From the NCBI RefSeq assembly GCF_001642935.1, contig NZ_CP016761.1, forward strand, positions 3,782,001 to 3,846,000: a DNA stretch of 64,000 nt, given 5' to 3'. Under the pieces are notes generated by a model, which worked only from the letters and a program-made list of their open reading frames with translations, did not search any database and was not told the origin of the DNA. Below, one piece after another: positions 16,424 to 24,308 of the stretch (position 1 is its first letter; every line of letters starts with the position of its first letter). The DNA comes from Fictibacillus arsenicus (GTDB lineage Bacteria > Bacillota > Bacilli > Bacillales > Fictibacillaceae). The position numbers were made by a program, and so were the translations under genes.

Positions 16424-18646
16424 ATGGTCCATAACGTACCGGCCATTCCGGCAGCAGGAGAAAACATATGGCGGTTTTCTCCGTTCAAAACCGGTATTTC
16501 CCGCCAAAAAAGCATGACCTTTCGATTTATAAAGCAGGATGATGAGATCATCATGACCGAGAGCCAGGGTGAGCTTTTTGACATGTTCGGTCTCAAACAG
16601 GAAAACGTTCTGCAAAAAAGAATAGAAGATATCTTTCCGCAAGATATGGCCGTTTTTAAGAGAGAAGTTTACGAGAGAGCGTTAAAGGGAGAAAGTCTGA
16701 CGTACGAATCGAAGCTGAACGGCATTCCTTTTCTAGCAGCAATCGGTCCGATTTATAAAGATGGTGCTGTTTCTGAAGTTTACGGGTTTTGCGTGGATCT
16801 AAGCGAAAGGGTACAGGTAGAAACACAGCTCGCTGAAAGTGAACAGCGATTCAGGTCATTGATGGACCATAACATCGATGCCTTGTTCTCACTCGATCTG
16901 GACGGCAAATTCACTACAGTAAATAAGGCTTGTACCGATTTGACAGGTTACAGCGAAACCGAGCTCCTTAACATGACGTTCGATCCCCTAATAATGCCAG
17001 AACGAAAATCGATTGCGATCGAACAGTTTAATGACGCTTTAAATGGCAACTCTAAAATGCATGAAACACGCATTCGGCAGAAAAACGGAGAGATCCGCCA
17101 GATCACCTTTACCCTTACGCCTATTATCGTGCTGAACAAAATACATGGTGTATTTGGAATCGCGAAGGATGTTACAGCCAAAAGAGAAGCGGAAAAAGAG
17201 CTGAGAGAAACAAAGGATCTGCTTGAGTCTGTTATCTATCATTCAAGTGACGCCATTTCCGTTGTGCATTTAACGAATTATTCCGTAAAAGTGAACCCAG
17301 CTTTTGAGCTGATCTACGGATGGTCGCAAAGTGAACTGAACGACGATCTCTCTTCACACATGCTGCCGATCGTTCCTAAAGACAAAGCCGCAGAATCCGA
17401 AAGGCTGATGACGATCGTTAAACATGGCGGGTATGTAAAAGGCGTCGAAACGATCCGGCTGACAAAAAGCGGCAAACGCCTTAATGTGAGCCTTTCTCTA
17501 AGCCCTATTTACGGAGAGAATGGTGATGTAGTTGCCTTATCCGCTATTTCAAGGGATATCACAGAAAAAAAATTAAAAGAAAAAGCATTAAAAGAAAGCG
17601 AAGAAAAGTACCGGATTATCGCTGAGAACACGACTGATTTAATAGGAGTTGTAGACCTTGAGGGGAACGTAAAATACTTCTCACCTTCAAACAGGCTGCT
17701 GCTCGGCTTCGATCCGTCCATTTATGATGGGAAAAAGATTCAAGGCTTCTTCCATTCAGATGACAGACCAAAAGTGAAATTCGCGATCAACGAGATGGTC
17801 CAGACGCAAAAGCCTGTGAAATTTGAGGTAAGATGCAAGCATGCACACGGTCATTGGGTAACCCTTGAAGCGAACGCAACCCCAATCATCAATGATCTTG
17901 ATCAGCCAGAATCCTGTGTGGTTGTTGCCCGCGACCTTACTGAACGGAAAAAAACCGAGGAAATGCTCAGAAAATCAGACAAGCTCTCTGTACTCGGGCA
18001 GCTAGCAGCAGGTGTGGCACACGAGATCCGCAACCCGCTTACTTCAATTAGAGGGTTCTTACAGCTTCTCCAGTCAAAAGCATCAGAAGACAAAGATTAT
18101 TACGAGATCATGCTCTCAGAAATCGACCGAATCAACAGCATCGTAGGAGAGTTCATGCTGCTCGCGAAGCCGCAAGCCATGAATTTCACGAAAACAGACT
18201 TGAGGGATCTGCTCAGACATGTCATCTCGATCCTTGATACCCAAGCCATATTAACGAATGTTCAGATTTACTTTGAAAGTGAACCTGATCTACCTGAAAT
18301 CTGGTGTGTGGATAATCAGATCAAGCAAGTGTTTGTGAACATGCTGAAAAACGCAATTGAAGCGATGCCGACAGGCGGCTCCGTACATATTCACCTGCGA
18401 AAGCAAGAAAATCACGTAATCGCGTCCTTTATCGATCATGGCTGCGGAATTCCTGAAGAGCGTTTAGCGACACTCGGTGAACCTTTCTATACGACAAAGG
18501 ATAAAGGAACAGGTCTCGGCCTTATGATCTGTTATAAAATTGTGGAAAACCACCACGGAAAAATTTTAATCGACAGCAAAATTGATGAAGGAACGACTTT
18601 CTCGATCATGCTGCCGATTCATAAAAATAAGCCTGTGTCGCAATAG
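16424..18646 (+). CDS. Soluble four-PAS sporulation-type sensor histidine kinase
   Basis: 740 residues with no membrane segment. PAS domains start near 30, 140 (S-E-Q-R-F-R-S-L-M-D-H), 264 (L-L-E-S-V-I-Y-H-S-S-D) and 392 (S-E-E-K-Y-R-I-I-A-E-N). The dimerisation/phosphoacceptor helix holds His533 in V-A-H-E-I-R-N-P-L-T-S-I-R-G-F-L-Q-L-L, close to KinA/KinE-type sporulation kinases. The ATP-binding domain has the N box N-M-L-K-N-A-I-E-A-M-P (about 637) and G boxes D-H-G-C-G-I-P and G-T-G-L-G-L. Such kinases phosphorylate Spo0F, encoded at 45.4 kb here. There is no adjacent response regulator, consistent with an orphan phosphorelay input. GGGAGG precedes ATG 16424. Its TAG stop lies in the loop of its terminator. 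Confidence 0.9.
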   Translation: MVHNVPAIPAAGENIWRFSPFKTGISRQKSMTFRFIKQDDEIIMTESQGELFDMFGLKQENVLQKRIEDIFPQDMAVFKREVYERALKGESLTYESKLNGIPFLAAIGPIYKDGAVSEVYGFCVDLSERVQVETQLAESEQRFRSLMDHNIDALFSLDLDGKFTTVNKACTDLTGYSETELLNMTFDPLIMPERKSIAIEQFNDALNGNSKMHETRIRQKNGEIRQITFTLTPIIVLNKIHGVFGIAKDVTAKREAEKELRETKDLLESVIYHSSDAISVVHLTNYSVKVNPAFELIYGWSQSELNDDLSSHMLPIVPKDKAAESERLMTIVKHGGYVKGVETIRLTKSGKRLNVSLSLSPIYGENGDVVALSAISRDITEKKLKEKALKESEEKYRIIAENTTDLIGVVDLEGNVKYFSPSNRLLLGFDPSIYDGKKIQGFFHSDDRPKVKFAINEMVQTQKPVKFEVRCKHAHGHWVTLEANATPIINDLDQPESCVVVARDLTERKKTEEMLRKSDKLSVLGQLAAGVAHEIRNPLTSIRGFLQLLQSKASEDKDYYEIMLSEIDRINSIVGEFMLLAKPQAMNFTKTDLRDLLRHVISILDTQAILTNVQIYFESEPDLPEIWCVDNQIKQVFVNMLKNAIEAMPTGGSVHIHLRKQENHVIASFIDHGCGIPEERLATLGEPFYTTKDKGTGLGLMICYKIVENHHGKILIDSKIDEGTTFSIMLPIHKNKPVSQ

Positions 18647-18663
18647 ACACAGGCTTTTCTTTA
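18629..18663 (+). terminator. Terminator of the PAS kinase gene
   Basis: AAGCCTGTGTC and GACACAGGCTT form an 11-bp perfect stem; the loop contains the kinase stop codon. A T-rich tail follows. Confidence 0.9.
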
Positions 18664-18683
18664 TGGTTAGTTGCTATTAGACA

Positions 18684-18745
18684 CTGTTGATTTCCGCTCC
18701 AGGATGCTCGCTTTCCGCGGGGCGGTCGGTGAGTCCCCTCGAGGT
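18684..18745 (+). repeat. Truncated copy of the ~130-bp structured repeat
   Basis: Begins GTTGATTTCCGCTCCAGGAT, continues through the GCTCGCTTTCCGCGGGG and GGTGAG boxes, then breaks off after about 60 bases, right next to GCTCA array 3. Confidence 0.75.
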
Positions 18746-18752
18746 CTGTCTT

Positions 18753-18911
18753 CATTTTTAATTGCTTTGAGCGAAAAAGGAAGATTTTGAGCGAAACTAG
18801 AGGTAGTTTGAGCGAAACTAGATGATCTTGAGCGTAACTCGGTTTTTTTGAGCGTAACTCAAAGAATCTGAGCGAACGTGTAATAAATATAAGAACACGT
18901 ACCGTAAAATT
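18753..18911 (-). repeat. GCTCA array 3 (inverted): six units plus leader
   Basis: TGAGC at 18768, 18788, 18809, 18829, 18849 and 18869 (steps 20, 21, 20, 20, 20). Read on the minus strand, the leader at 18872-18911 comes first, with the same TTTACGGTACGTGTTCTTAT found at the arrays near 2061 and 8838. It sits between the convergent kinase and tsaC genes. Confidence 0.85.
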
Positions 18912-18938
18912 ACATCAGCTAAGTTCAATTGGCTAAAC

Positions 18939-19997
18939 TTATTGTTCTTTTATGATGTTGCCGCCAGCTGATTTTTCGAGCCGGTTCATAATAGCCACTC
19001 CAACTCCTGTTTTCGGGAACACTTCCCCAAAAATCTGATCGACGCTGGCTTCATTAAATGATCGGAGTGCTTCATATAAATGCTGAGCAACCGTTTCGGG
19101 ATTCTCTCTTCTTCCAGCAGGAATTACGCAATCTGCTCTATAAAAATCCACTCTTTCATCCGTAGTCAGGATTCCGATTTTCTTCCCGGCAGCTCTTTCT
19201 TTATCCACAAGCTGCTGCAAAAAATCAGGACTTCCATCCACAAGAACAAACGGAGCATCCGGTGCATAGTGCGTATATTTCATGCCTGGTGACCGCGGAG
19301 CCAGTTTTTCGTTCTGAATGCCTGGGTCGATCATGACATTTCCGGTACCTACAACGTGTTCCAAATCCTCAAATGTTACTCCGCCTGGCCTTAGAATGGT
19401 CACCGTCTCATCCGTACACTCAACGACGGTCGATTCTACACCGACTCCTGTAGAGCCTCCGTCCACAATTCCAGGAATTTTTCCTTTTAAATCTTCGTAT
19501 ACGTGGTTCGCTGTAGTCGGACTAGGTTTGCCTGATAAGTTCGCACTCGGTGCAGCAAGCGGTACACCTGAAGCTTCAATAACAGCAAGAGCTATCGCGT
19601 GGTTTGGCATTCTAACCGCAACTGTGGATAACCCCGCCGTTACTTTTTCACTCACGTCTTTACCTTTCGGCAGTACAATCGTAAGCGGACCTGGCCAAAA
19701 GGCATCCATCAGTTTTTGGGCATTTAAAGGTATAGAAGATACGAGACCCTTGAGCTGCTTTCGGTCTGATATGTGGACAATGAGCGGATTGTCACTCGGT
19801 CTGCCTTTTGCTTCAAAAATTCTTGCTATCGCATGGTCGCTTTGAGCGTTACCTGCCAGTCCATAAACCGTTTCAGTCGGCAAAGCAACCACTTCATTTT
19901 GTTTTATCCACAAGGAAGCCTGAATAACATGTGGATGCTTTATTAAATTTTCTTCAAAGTTATCCACAGTCCAGCGTTCCGTTTGGAATGATTTCAT
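18939..19997 (-). CDS. tsaC: Threonylcarbamoyl-AMP synthase (TsaC2/Sua5)
   Basis: Makes threonylcarbamoyl-adenylate for the t6A modification of ANN-decoding tRNAs. The YrdC core (about 20-215) has V-V-A-L-P-T-E-T-V-Y-G-L-A-G-N-A, the K-G-R-P-S-D-N-P-L-I-V-H loop and S-A-N-L-S-G-K-P-S-P-T. A linker (R-S-P-G-M-K-Y-T-H-Y-A-P) and a C-terminal Sua5 domain complete a 352-residue long-form enzyme like B. subtilis YwlC. AAAGGGA lies before ATG 19997. A cluster of DnaA boxes covers its first 100 bases and upstream region. Confidence 0.95.
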   Translation of the reverse strand: MKSFQTERWTVDNFEENLIKHPHVIQASLWIKQNEVVALPTETVYGLAGNAQSDHAIARIFEAKGRPSDNPLIVHISDRKQLKGLVSSIPLNAQKLMDAFWPGPLTIVLPKGKDVSEKVTAGLSTVAVRMPNHAIALAVIEASGVPLAAPSANLSGKPSPTTANHVYEDLKGKIPGIVDGGSTGVGVESTVVECTDETVTILRPGGVTFEDLEHVVGTGNVMIDPGIQNEKLAPRSPGMKYTHYAPDAPFVLVDGSPDFLQQLVDKERAAGKKIGILTTDERVDFYRADCVIPAGRRENPETVAQHLYEALRSFNEASVDQIFGEVFPKTGVGVAIMNRLEKSAGGNIIKEQ

Positions 19998-20117
19998 GGT
20001 TTGAATCCCTTTCTATTACTCAGGTCGACAACCTTTTAAAAGGTCGATCCACAAAACTTTTATATCCACAGAGTTATGCACAATTTGTCGCGAATTGTGG
20101 ACAAGTTGTTGACAAAC
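19904..20117. promoter_or_regulatory. DnaA-box cluster at the tsaC (ywlC) start
   Basis: Two perfect TTATCCACA boxes (19904-19912 and 19960-19968) and three with one mismatch: ATATCCACA (20062-20070), TTATGCACA (20074-20082) and TGTGGACAA (20096-20104, minus strand). At least three more have two mismatches (19930, 20045, 20109). B. subtilis is known to have a DnaA-box cluster at ywlC that titrates DnaA near the origin. A 14-bp palindrome (ACCTTTTAAAAGGT, about 20030) lies inside the cluster. Confidence 0.78.
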
Positions 20118-20120
20118 TCA

Positions 20121-20561
20121 TCAAGAATCTAACGCATACGCTAAAAGTTCTGCTCCTGATGCTGCATTATTTTTAACATGATCGGCATTTTCAATATGAG
20201 GAGGCACTTTATCTTTCGGAATGACTTTAAAAGACAGCGATTCAAACATATGCACAGCCTTCGTGAGTAAATAAAGTGTTTCGACTCCCTTATCTTTTGA
20301 GTATACCAAAATTTTATCGATGAGTTTAAGGAGAAGGGATTCAGAAGAATATTTCTGCTTCAGTACGAAAGAACGCAGCAACCCGTCGTTACCGATGCGT
20401 TCAAGTCCTACCGTTCCGATCGTCTCCCCTTCATCATTCACGACAACAAGATAGTTTTCAATGCTGTCTTTGATTCCTTCTGACTGAAGTCCAGCTTTTC
20501 CAACAAGCTGCAATAAATCCTTTGCCTCATGCTGCATAGCCTGCCTTAAAATAATCGTCAT
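20121..20561 (-). CDS. GNAT-like N-acetyltransferase (YwlB position)
   Basis: A 146-residue protein with a weak GNAT fold: N-terminal I-I-L-R-Q-A, central Y-L-V-V-V-N-D-E-G-E-T-I-G-T-V-G-L-E-R and L-L-R-S-F-V-L-K-Q-K-Y, and C-terminal L-T-K-A-V-H-M-F-E-S-L-S-F-K-V-I-P-K. The arrangement recalls the ArgA/ArsN2-like group. ATG 20561 is 8 bases after GGGGAG; the TTG two codons earlier is too close to the site. It lies between tsaC and spoIIR, where B. subtilis has ywlB. Substrate unknown. Confidence 0.75.
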   Translation of the reverse strand: MTIILRQAMQHEAKDLLQLVGKAGLQSEGIKDSIENYLVVVNDEGETIGTVGLERIGNDGLLRSFVLKQKYSSESLLLKLIDKILVYSKDKGVETLYLLTKAVHMFESLSFKVIPKDKVPPHIENADHVKNNAASGAELLAYALDS

Positions 20562-20689
20562 CTTCAACTCTCCCCTGTTTTTATATAGATTCTTTTCTAA
20601 AGGTTATTTCTTAAATTTTGTTTAAAGGCTCTTCTCTACAAGATTGTTGCTTTTGAATCGTTTTTTCATTTTCATCATTGGCAAGTTTA

Positions 20690-20877
20690 TTGGAGTGCAA
20701 GGTGCGAGACTCCTCGAAAATGAAAAATCACATTTTCTTCGTGCGATGTAACGCTGACGAAGCCTTCCTTGTCCTGCGGGATCAGCGGGACAGGTGAGAC
20801 TCCTAATGGTGCATAGCGCCAAGGAGGCTCACCGCACGCCCCGCGGAAAGCGAGCATCCTGTAACGGAAATCAACCA
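20690..20877 (-). repeat. ~130-bp structured repeat, long form, inverted
   Basis: Reads in reverse order relative to the other copies: TTGGAGTGCAAGGTGCGAGA at its start, GTGAGACTCCT and AGGAGGCTCACC as the inner inverted repeat, and CCGCGGAAAGCGAGCATCC near its end. About 60 extra bases (20714-20780) between the outer and inner boxes are shared, inverted, with the copy at 42962. It occupies most of the gap before spoIIR; the rest (20562-20690) shows nothing clear. Confidence 0.85.
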
Positions 20878-20915
20878 CTTTCAAGGGCTGCAAATTTTAC
20901 TGAAACCGTCTAGTT

Positions 20916-20949
20916 AAAAAAGAAGGCAGACCTTTGGAGGCTTACCTTC
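20916..20949 (-). terminator. Terminator of spoIIR
   Basis: On the minus strand GAAGGTAAGCC and GGTCTGCCTTC pair with G-U pairs in the middle, followed by six Ts. Confidence 0.75.
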
Positions 20950-20995
20950 TTCATTTTCTATAATCTATGAAAATAGGGAGGAACTTATGCACAAT

Positions 20996-21652
20996 TTAAG
21001 AGAATAACGACCCTACTGCACTTACAAGGCTATCAAACAACTCTACGACGAAGAATTTCGTCTGGATTTCTTCCGTTTCATCCGCCTCTTCAGCAGAAAC
21101 TGTTTCGGTTTTATCACTTTTGCCTTCTTTGTTTTCTTTTACAGCATCTCCGTTTTCAAAGTCCAGGAAACATAATGGCGGGAAAAGCACACACCACCAG
21201 TTCTTACCTTCGCCTTCTCCAAGCGTAATAAGTACTGCTTCGTATTGACCTGCCGGATAAATATAGTCGCCATACATTTTAGTAGGAAACGCCACTTTGT
21301 TCAGCTCTACTGAAAATGTCTTTTCGATGCCCGCATCGTTCAGTTTGTTTTGAACGATCTCTTCGATTGCTGGAAGCTGCTTGCGGATGATTTCGCGTGC
21401 TTCGCTTAATGTTGATAGTTCATCAACCCATGTTGTGATCTGTGCGTTAACTTCATCACGGATATCACGCTTCAGTTTTTGATCGGCAGCCGTGTTGCTG
21501 TTTGCTAAAATGCGAAGTCTGATTGAGTCTTCCGGTATCTTAACAGAGGCATTCATTGTCGCGTTTGCCACTTTTGTTTGTGTTTCAAAGAATAAGAACA
21601 TCACCGCTAAAGATATAAGAATAAGAATAAAGAAATGATTGCGTTTTTTCAT
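20996..21652 (-). CDS. spoIIR: Stage II sporulation protein R
   Basis: Secreted forespore signal that triggers SpoIIGA to process pro-sigma-E in the mother cell. 218 residues: signal/anchor helix about 7-25 (F-F-I-L-I-L-I-S-L-A-V-M-F-L-F-F), then the SpoIIR domain with I-P-E-D-S-I-R-L-R-I-L-A-N-S-N-T-A-A-D-Q-K-L-K-R-D-I-R-D and N-W-W-C-V-L-F-P-P-L-C-F-L-D. The acidic C-terminal stretch (about 175-200) is variable. ATG 21652 is 8 bases after GGGGAGG, whereas the open frame to 21709 has no site. A sigma-F-like promoter lies upstream. Confidence 0.95.
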   Translation of the reverse strand: MKKRNHFFILILISLAVMFLFFETQTKVANATMNASVKIPEDSIRLRILANSNTAADQKLKRDIRDEVNAQITTWVDELSTLSEAREIIRKQLPAIEEIVQNKLNDAGIEKTFSVELNKVAFPTKMYGDYIYPAGQYEAVLITLGEGEGKNWWCVLFPPLCFLDFENGDAVKENKEGKSDKTETVSAEEADETEEIQTKFFVVELFDSLVSAVGSLFS

Positions 21653-21682
21653 CGTTTTTTCCTCCCCTTCGTCTCTAACCAC

Positions 21683-21711
21683 AGTTTGGTCAGTGTAAGA
21701 AAAAAACATAC
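21683..21711 (-). promoter_or_regulatory. Candidate sigma-F promoter of spoIIR
   Basis: On the minus strand GTATG (21707-21711), 15 bases, then GACCAAACT (21683-21691). The sigma-F consensus is roughly GywTA, N15, GgnnAnAnT, so the matches are 4 of 5 and all but one fixed -10 position. spoIIR is sigma-F-dependent in B. subtilis. Confidence 0.6.
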
Positions 21712-21779
21712 TAGCAAACTACTAAAATCTTTTCTGTCCGTTTCGACAAAGGTTTCGTCAAAACTTCTTACAAGAAGCG

Positions 21780-21910
21780 GTTGATTTCCGCTCGAGGATG
21801 CTCGCTTTCCGCGGGGCGTGCGGTGAGCCCACTCGTCGCTTTGCGACATTGATAGGTCTCACCTGTCCCGCAATCCCGCAGGAGTCTCGCACCTTGCGCT
21901 CCAATCAACT
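21780..21910 (+). repeat. ~130-bp structured repeat, full copy
   Basis: GTTGATTTCCGCTCGAGGAT at the left end and TGCGCTCCAATCAACT at the right give the terminal inverted repeat AGTTGATT. The inner pair GGTGAGCCCACTCG and GGTCTCACC forms a second stem. It fills much of the gap between spoIIR and rbsR. Confidence 0.85.
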
Positions 21911-22004
21911 TGCAATGAAGTTTCACAAAGCTATCTAAAAGATGCTTCAACGAAAGAAATAATTACCAGCTTGCTTTACGTCAAAAACCATGTTAATTTA
22001 AATG

Positions 22005-22018
22005 TGTAAACGGTTACA
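22005..22018. promoter_or_regulatory. cre / RbsR-type operator of the ribose operon
   Basis: TGTAAACGGTTACA fits TGWAANCGNTNWCA at every position and lies 22 bases before the rbsR start, just downstream of the likely -10. LacI-family RbsR and CcpA recognise similar sites, so it may serve one or both. Confidence 0.75.
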
Positions 22019-22040
22019 TACAAGAAGGGAGGCGACGCTG

Positions 22041-23030
22041 TTGGCTACAATTCGAGACGTAGCAAAGGAAGCAGGAGTATCGGTTGCTACGGTTTCCCGT
22101 GTTCTGAATGAAACAGGATATGTTCACGAAGATACACGAAAACGCGTAACGGGAGCGATGAAAAATTTAAATTACAGTCCAAATGAAGTGGCCCGCTCCC
22201 TTTATAAGAAAAAATCAAAACTGATCGGCCTTTTGCTGCCTGATATTACAAACCCTTTCTTCCCACAGCTTGCAAGAGGCGTGGAAGATGAATTGCAGAA
22301 AGGCGGCTATCGGATTCTTTTCGGAAACAGTGATGAAAACGCAGAAAAAGAGCTGGATTACTTAAACACCTTTATTCAGAACAATGTTGTCGGTATCATT
22401 TCTGCGACCAATAATAAAAGCAAAACGAATTATGATGGCTTGTCCATTCCCGTCGTCTTTTTAGACCGGACATCGAGCGACTATCCATCCGTTTATGCGG
22501 ACGGTAAAGAAGGCGGAAGGATCGCAGCCGGGGAAATCGTAAAGCGCGGAAGCAAACGGATCACCCTTTTAAAAGGACCTGCTCACATACAGCCAGCGCT
22601 AGATCGATTTCAAGGAGCACTAGAAGAGTTAAGCCGCTCGGACATTGATTTTCATGTCATGTCTACTACATCATTTGCATTTGAAGATGCAGAGAAATGG
22701 GCAAAAGAGCTTTTTTCCATGTATCCAGACACAGACGGAGTGCTCGCAAGCAACGACATCGTCGCAACTGCTATCCTGCATGAAGCTCTAAGACTTGGCA
22801 AAGCAATTCCTGAAGACATTCAGATCATCGGGTTTGATGACATTCCGCAAAGCAGCTTGCTGTTCCCTTCCCTTTCTACCATACGCCAGCCTGCATATGA
22901 GATGGGAAAAGAAGCGGTTCAGCTTTTAATTAAACTGATCAATAGTGAACCCGTGCATCAGCAGCACATTCAGATGCCAGTTACTTTTATAGAAAGACAT
23001 ACCACAAGAAAGGTTGATACGAATGGTTAA
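22041..23030 (+). CDS. rbsR: Ribose operon repressor, LacI family
   Basis: 329-residue LacI/GalR regulator. The DNA-binding head (1-60) reads A-T-I-R-D-V-A-K-E-A-G-V-S-V-A-T-V-S-R-V-L-N-E-T-G-Y-V and has the hinge helix S-P-N-E-V-A-R-S-L. The periplasmic-binding-like sensor domain follows (I-G-L-L-L-P-D-I-T-N-P-F-F to I-G-F-D-D-I-P). TTG 22041 is 8 bases after GGGAGG; the frame is open to 22002 without a site. It is the first gene of the rbs operon and its end overlaps rbsK by 8 bases. It probably represses through the palindrome at 22005. Confidence 0.93.
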   Translation: MATIRDVAKEAGVSVATVSRVLNETGYVHEDTRKRVTGAMKNLNYSPNEVARSLYKKKSKLIGLLLPDITNPFFPQLARGVEDELQKGGYRILFGNSDENAEKELDYLNTFIQNNVVGIISATNNKSKTNYDGLSIPVVFLDRTSSDYPSVYADGKEGGRIAAGEIVKRGSKRITLLKGPAHIQPALDRFQGALEELSRSDIDFHVMSTTSFAFEDAEKWAKELFSMYPDTDGVLASNDIVATAILHEALRLGKAIPEDIQIIGFDDIPQSSLLFPSLSTIRQPAYEMGKEAVQLLIKLINSEPVHQQHIQMPVTFIERHTTRKVDTNG

Positions 23031-23901
23031 GATTGCAGTAATCGGAAGTTCTTCGATGGATCTAGTCGTTACTTCTGACAAACGCCCTGGTGCGGGTGAA
23101 ACGGTTTTAGGATCTTCATTTAAAACAGTACCAGGAGGAAAAGGCGCGAATCAAGCAGTAGCAGCCGCACGATTAGGTGCAGACGTATACATGATCGGCT
23201 GTGTCGGGGACGATCATTACGGGTCGGCTATTTTAGAAAACTTTAAACAAAATGGTGTAGATGTAACAAATGTGGAACCGGTTACAGATACAGAAAGCGG
23301 AACGGCTCACATCATTTTAGCTGAAGGCGACAACAGCATCGTAGTTGTAAAAGGCGCAAACGACCATGTGACGCCTGACTATGTTGGTAAATCGCTAGGA
23401 ACTATTGAGCAAGCGGACATGGTTCTCATCCAGCAAGAGATCCCTGAGGAAACGGTCGAATACGTAAGTGAACGCTGCAAAGAGTATGAGGTGCCTCTTT
23501 TATTGAATCCTGCCCCATCCAGACCTATATCGAAAAAAGTGATCGAAAATGCCGCTTATATTACACCAAATGAGCATGAAGCGTCCGTACTGTTTGATGG
23601 CTTATCAATTGAAGCAGCATTAAAACAATATCCAAACAAAGTATTTATAACGGAAGGAAAACAAGGCGTTCGCTATTTTGACGGTGAGAAAGAAGTCCTT
23701 GTTCCCTCTTACGAAGTGAAGATAGTCGATACAACGGGAGCTGGAGACACATTTAATGCCGCACTAGCTGTAGCGTTAGCAGAAGGAAAAAGCATCACGG
23801 ACAGCCTTCGATTTGCAAATAGGGCTGCTTCCCTCTCTGTCACAAAATTTGGCGCACAAGGCGGTATGCCATTAAGAAAAGAAGTGGAGGAAACGTTATG
23901 A
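23023..23901 (+). CDS. rbsK: Ribokinase
   Basis: Phosphorylates ribose to ribose 5-phosphate. A 292-residue PfkB-family kinase: N-terminal [17 protein letters not shown] signature (about 38-54) and C-terminal [14 protein letters not shown] with the catalytic Asp. ATG 23023 (M-V-K-I-A-V-I-G-S) is chosen over 23014 because AAAGG lies at the right distance and the family starts there. It overlaps rbsR and, by ATGA, rbsD. Confidence 0.96.
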   Translation: MVKIAVIGSSSMDLVVTSDKRPGAGETVLGSSFKTVPGGKGANQAVAAARLGADVYMIGCVGDDHYGSAILENFKQNGVDVTNVEPVTDTESGTAHIILAEGDNSIVVVKGANDHVTPDYVGKSLGTIEQADMVLIQQEIPEETVEYVSERCKEYEVPLLLNPAPSRPISKKVIENAAYITPNEHEASVLFDGLSIEAALKQYPNKVFITEGKQGVRYFDGEKEVLVPSYEVKIVDTTGAGDTFNAALAVALAEGKSITDSLRFANRAASLSVTKFGAQGGMPLRKEVEETL

Positions 23902-24293
23902 AACGACATGGGATCCTAAACAGTCATATCTCAAAAGTCCTAACTGATCTTGGTCATACAGATTCAATCGTCATTGCTGATGCCGGGCTGCCGATTCCAG
24001 CTCACGTTCCCCGAATTGATTTAGCACTGACACTTGGTGTACCAAGCTTTGAAGACGTAGTAAAAGCCGTTTCCGATGACTTGGTTGTTGAACACGTAAT
24101 TTTGGCGAGTGAGATTCAGGAAAAGAACGTAAAAACGCTTCAATATTTGAATCAGACTTTTTCAGATAGAGACATTGAATTTGTGTCACATGAACAATTT
24201 AAAGAACTGACAAAACACGCGAAAGCCGTTATTCGAACGGGCGAAGCAACTCCGTATGCCAACTGCATTTTAAAAGCAGGTGTAATCTTCTAG
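23898..24293 (+). CDS. rbsD: D-ribose pyranase
   Basis: Interconverts the pyranose and furanose forms of ribose so that RbsK can act. The 131-residue length is typical. The start [22 protein letters not shown] and I-A-D-A-G-L-P-I-P hold the catalytic His and Asp; the end is [17 protein letters not shown]. It overlaps rbsK by 4 bases and is preceded by GGAGG. Confidence 0.97.
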   Translation: MKRHGILNSHISKVLTDLGHTDSIVIADAGLPIPAHVPRIDLALTLGVPSFEDVVKAVSDDLVVEHVILASEIQEKNVKTLQYLNQTFSDRDIEFVSHEQFKELTKHAKAVIRTGEATPYANCILKAGVIF

Positions 24294-24308
24294 AAAGGAG
24301 TGATTGTG

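Noticed and set aside
19904-20117. Replication origin
   Set aside because: DnaA boxes are clustered but there is no dnaA, dnaN or clear A/T-rich unwinding element; a titration cluster as at B. subtilis ywlC fits better.
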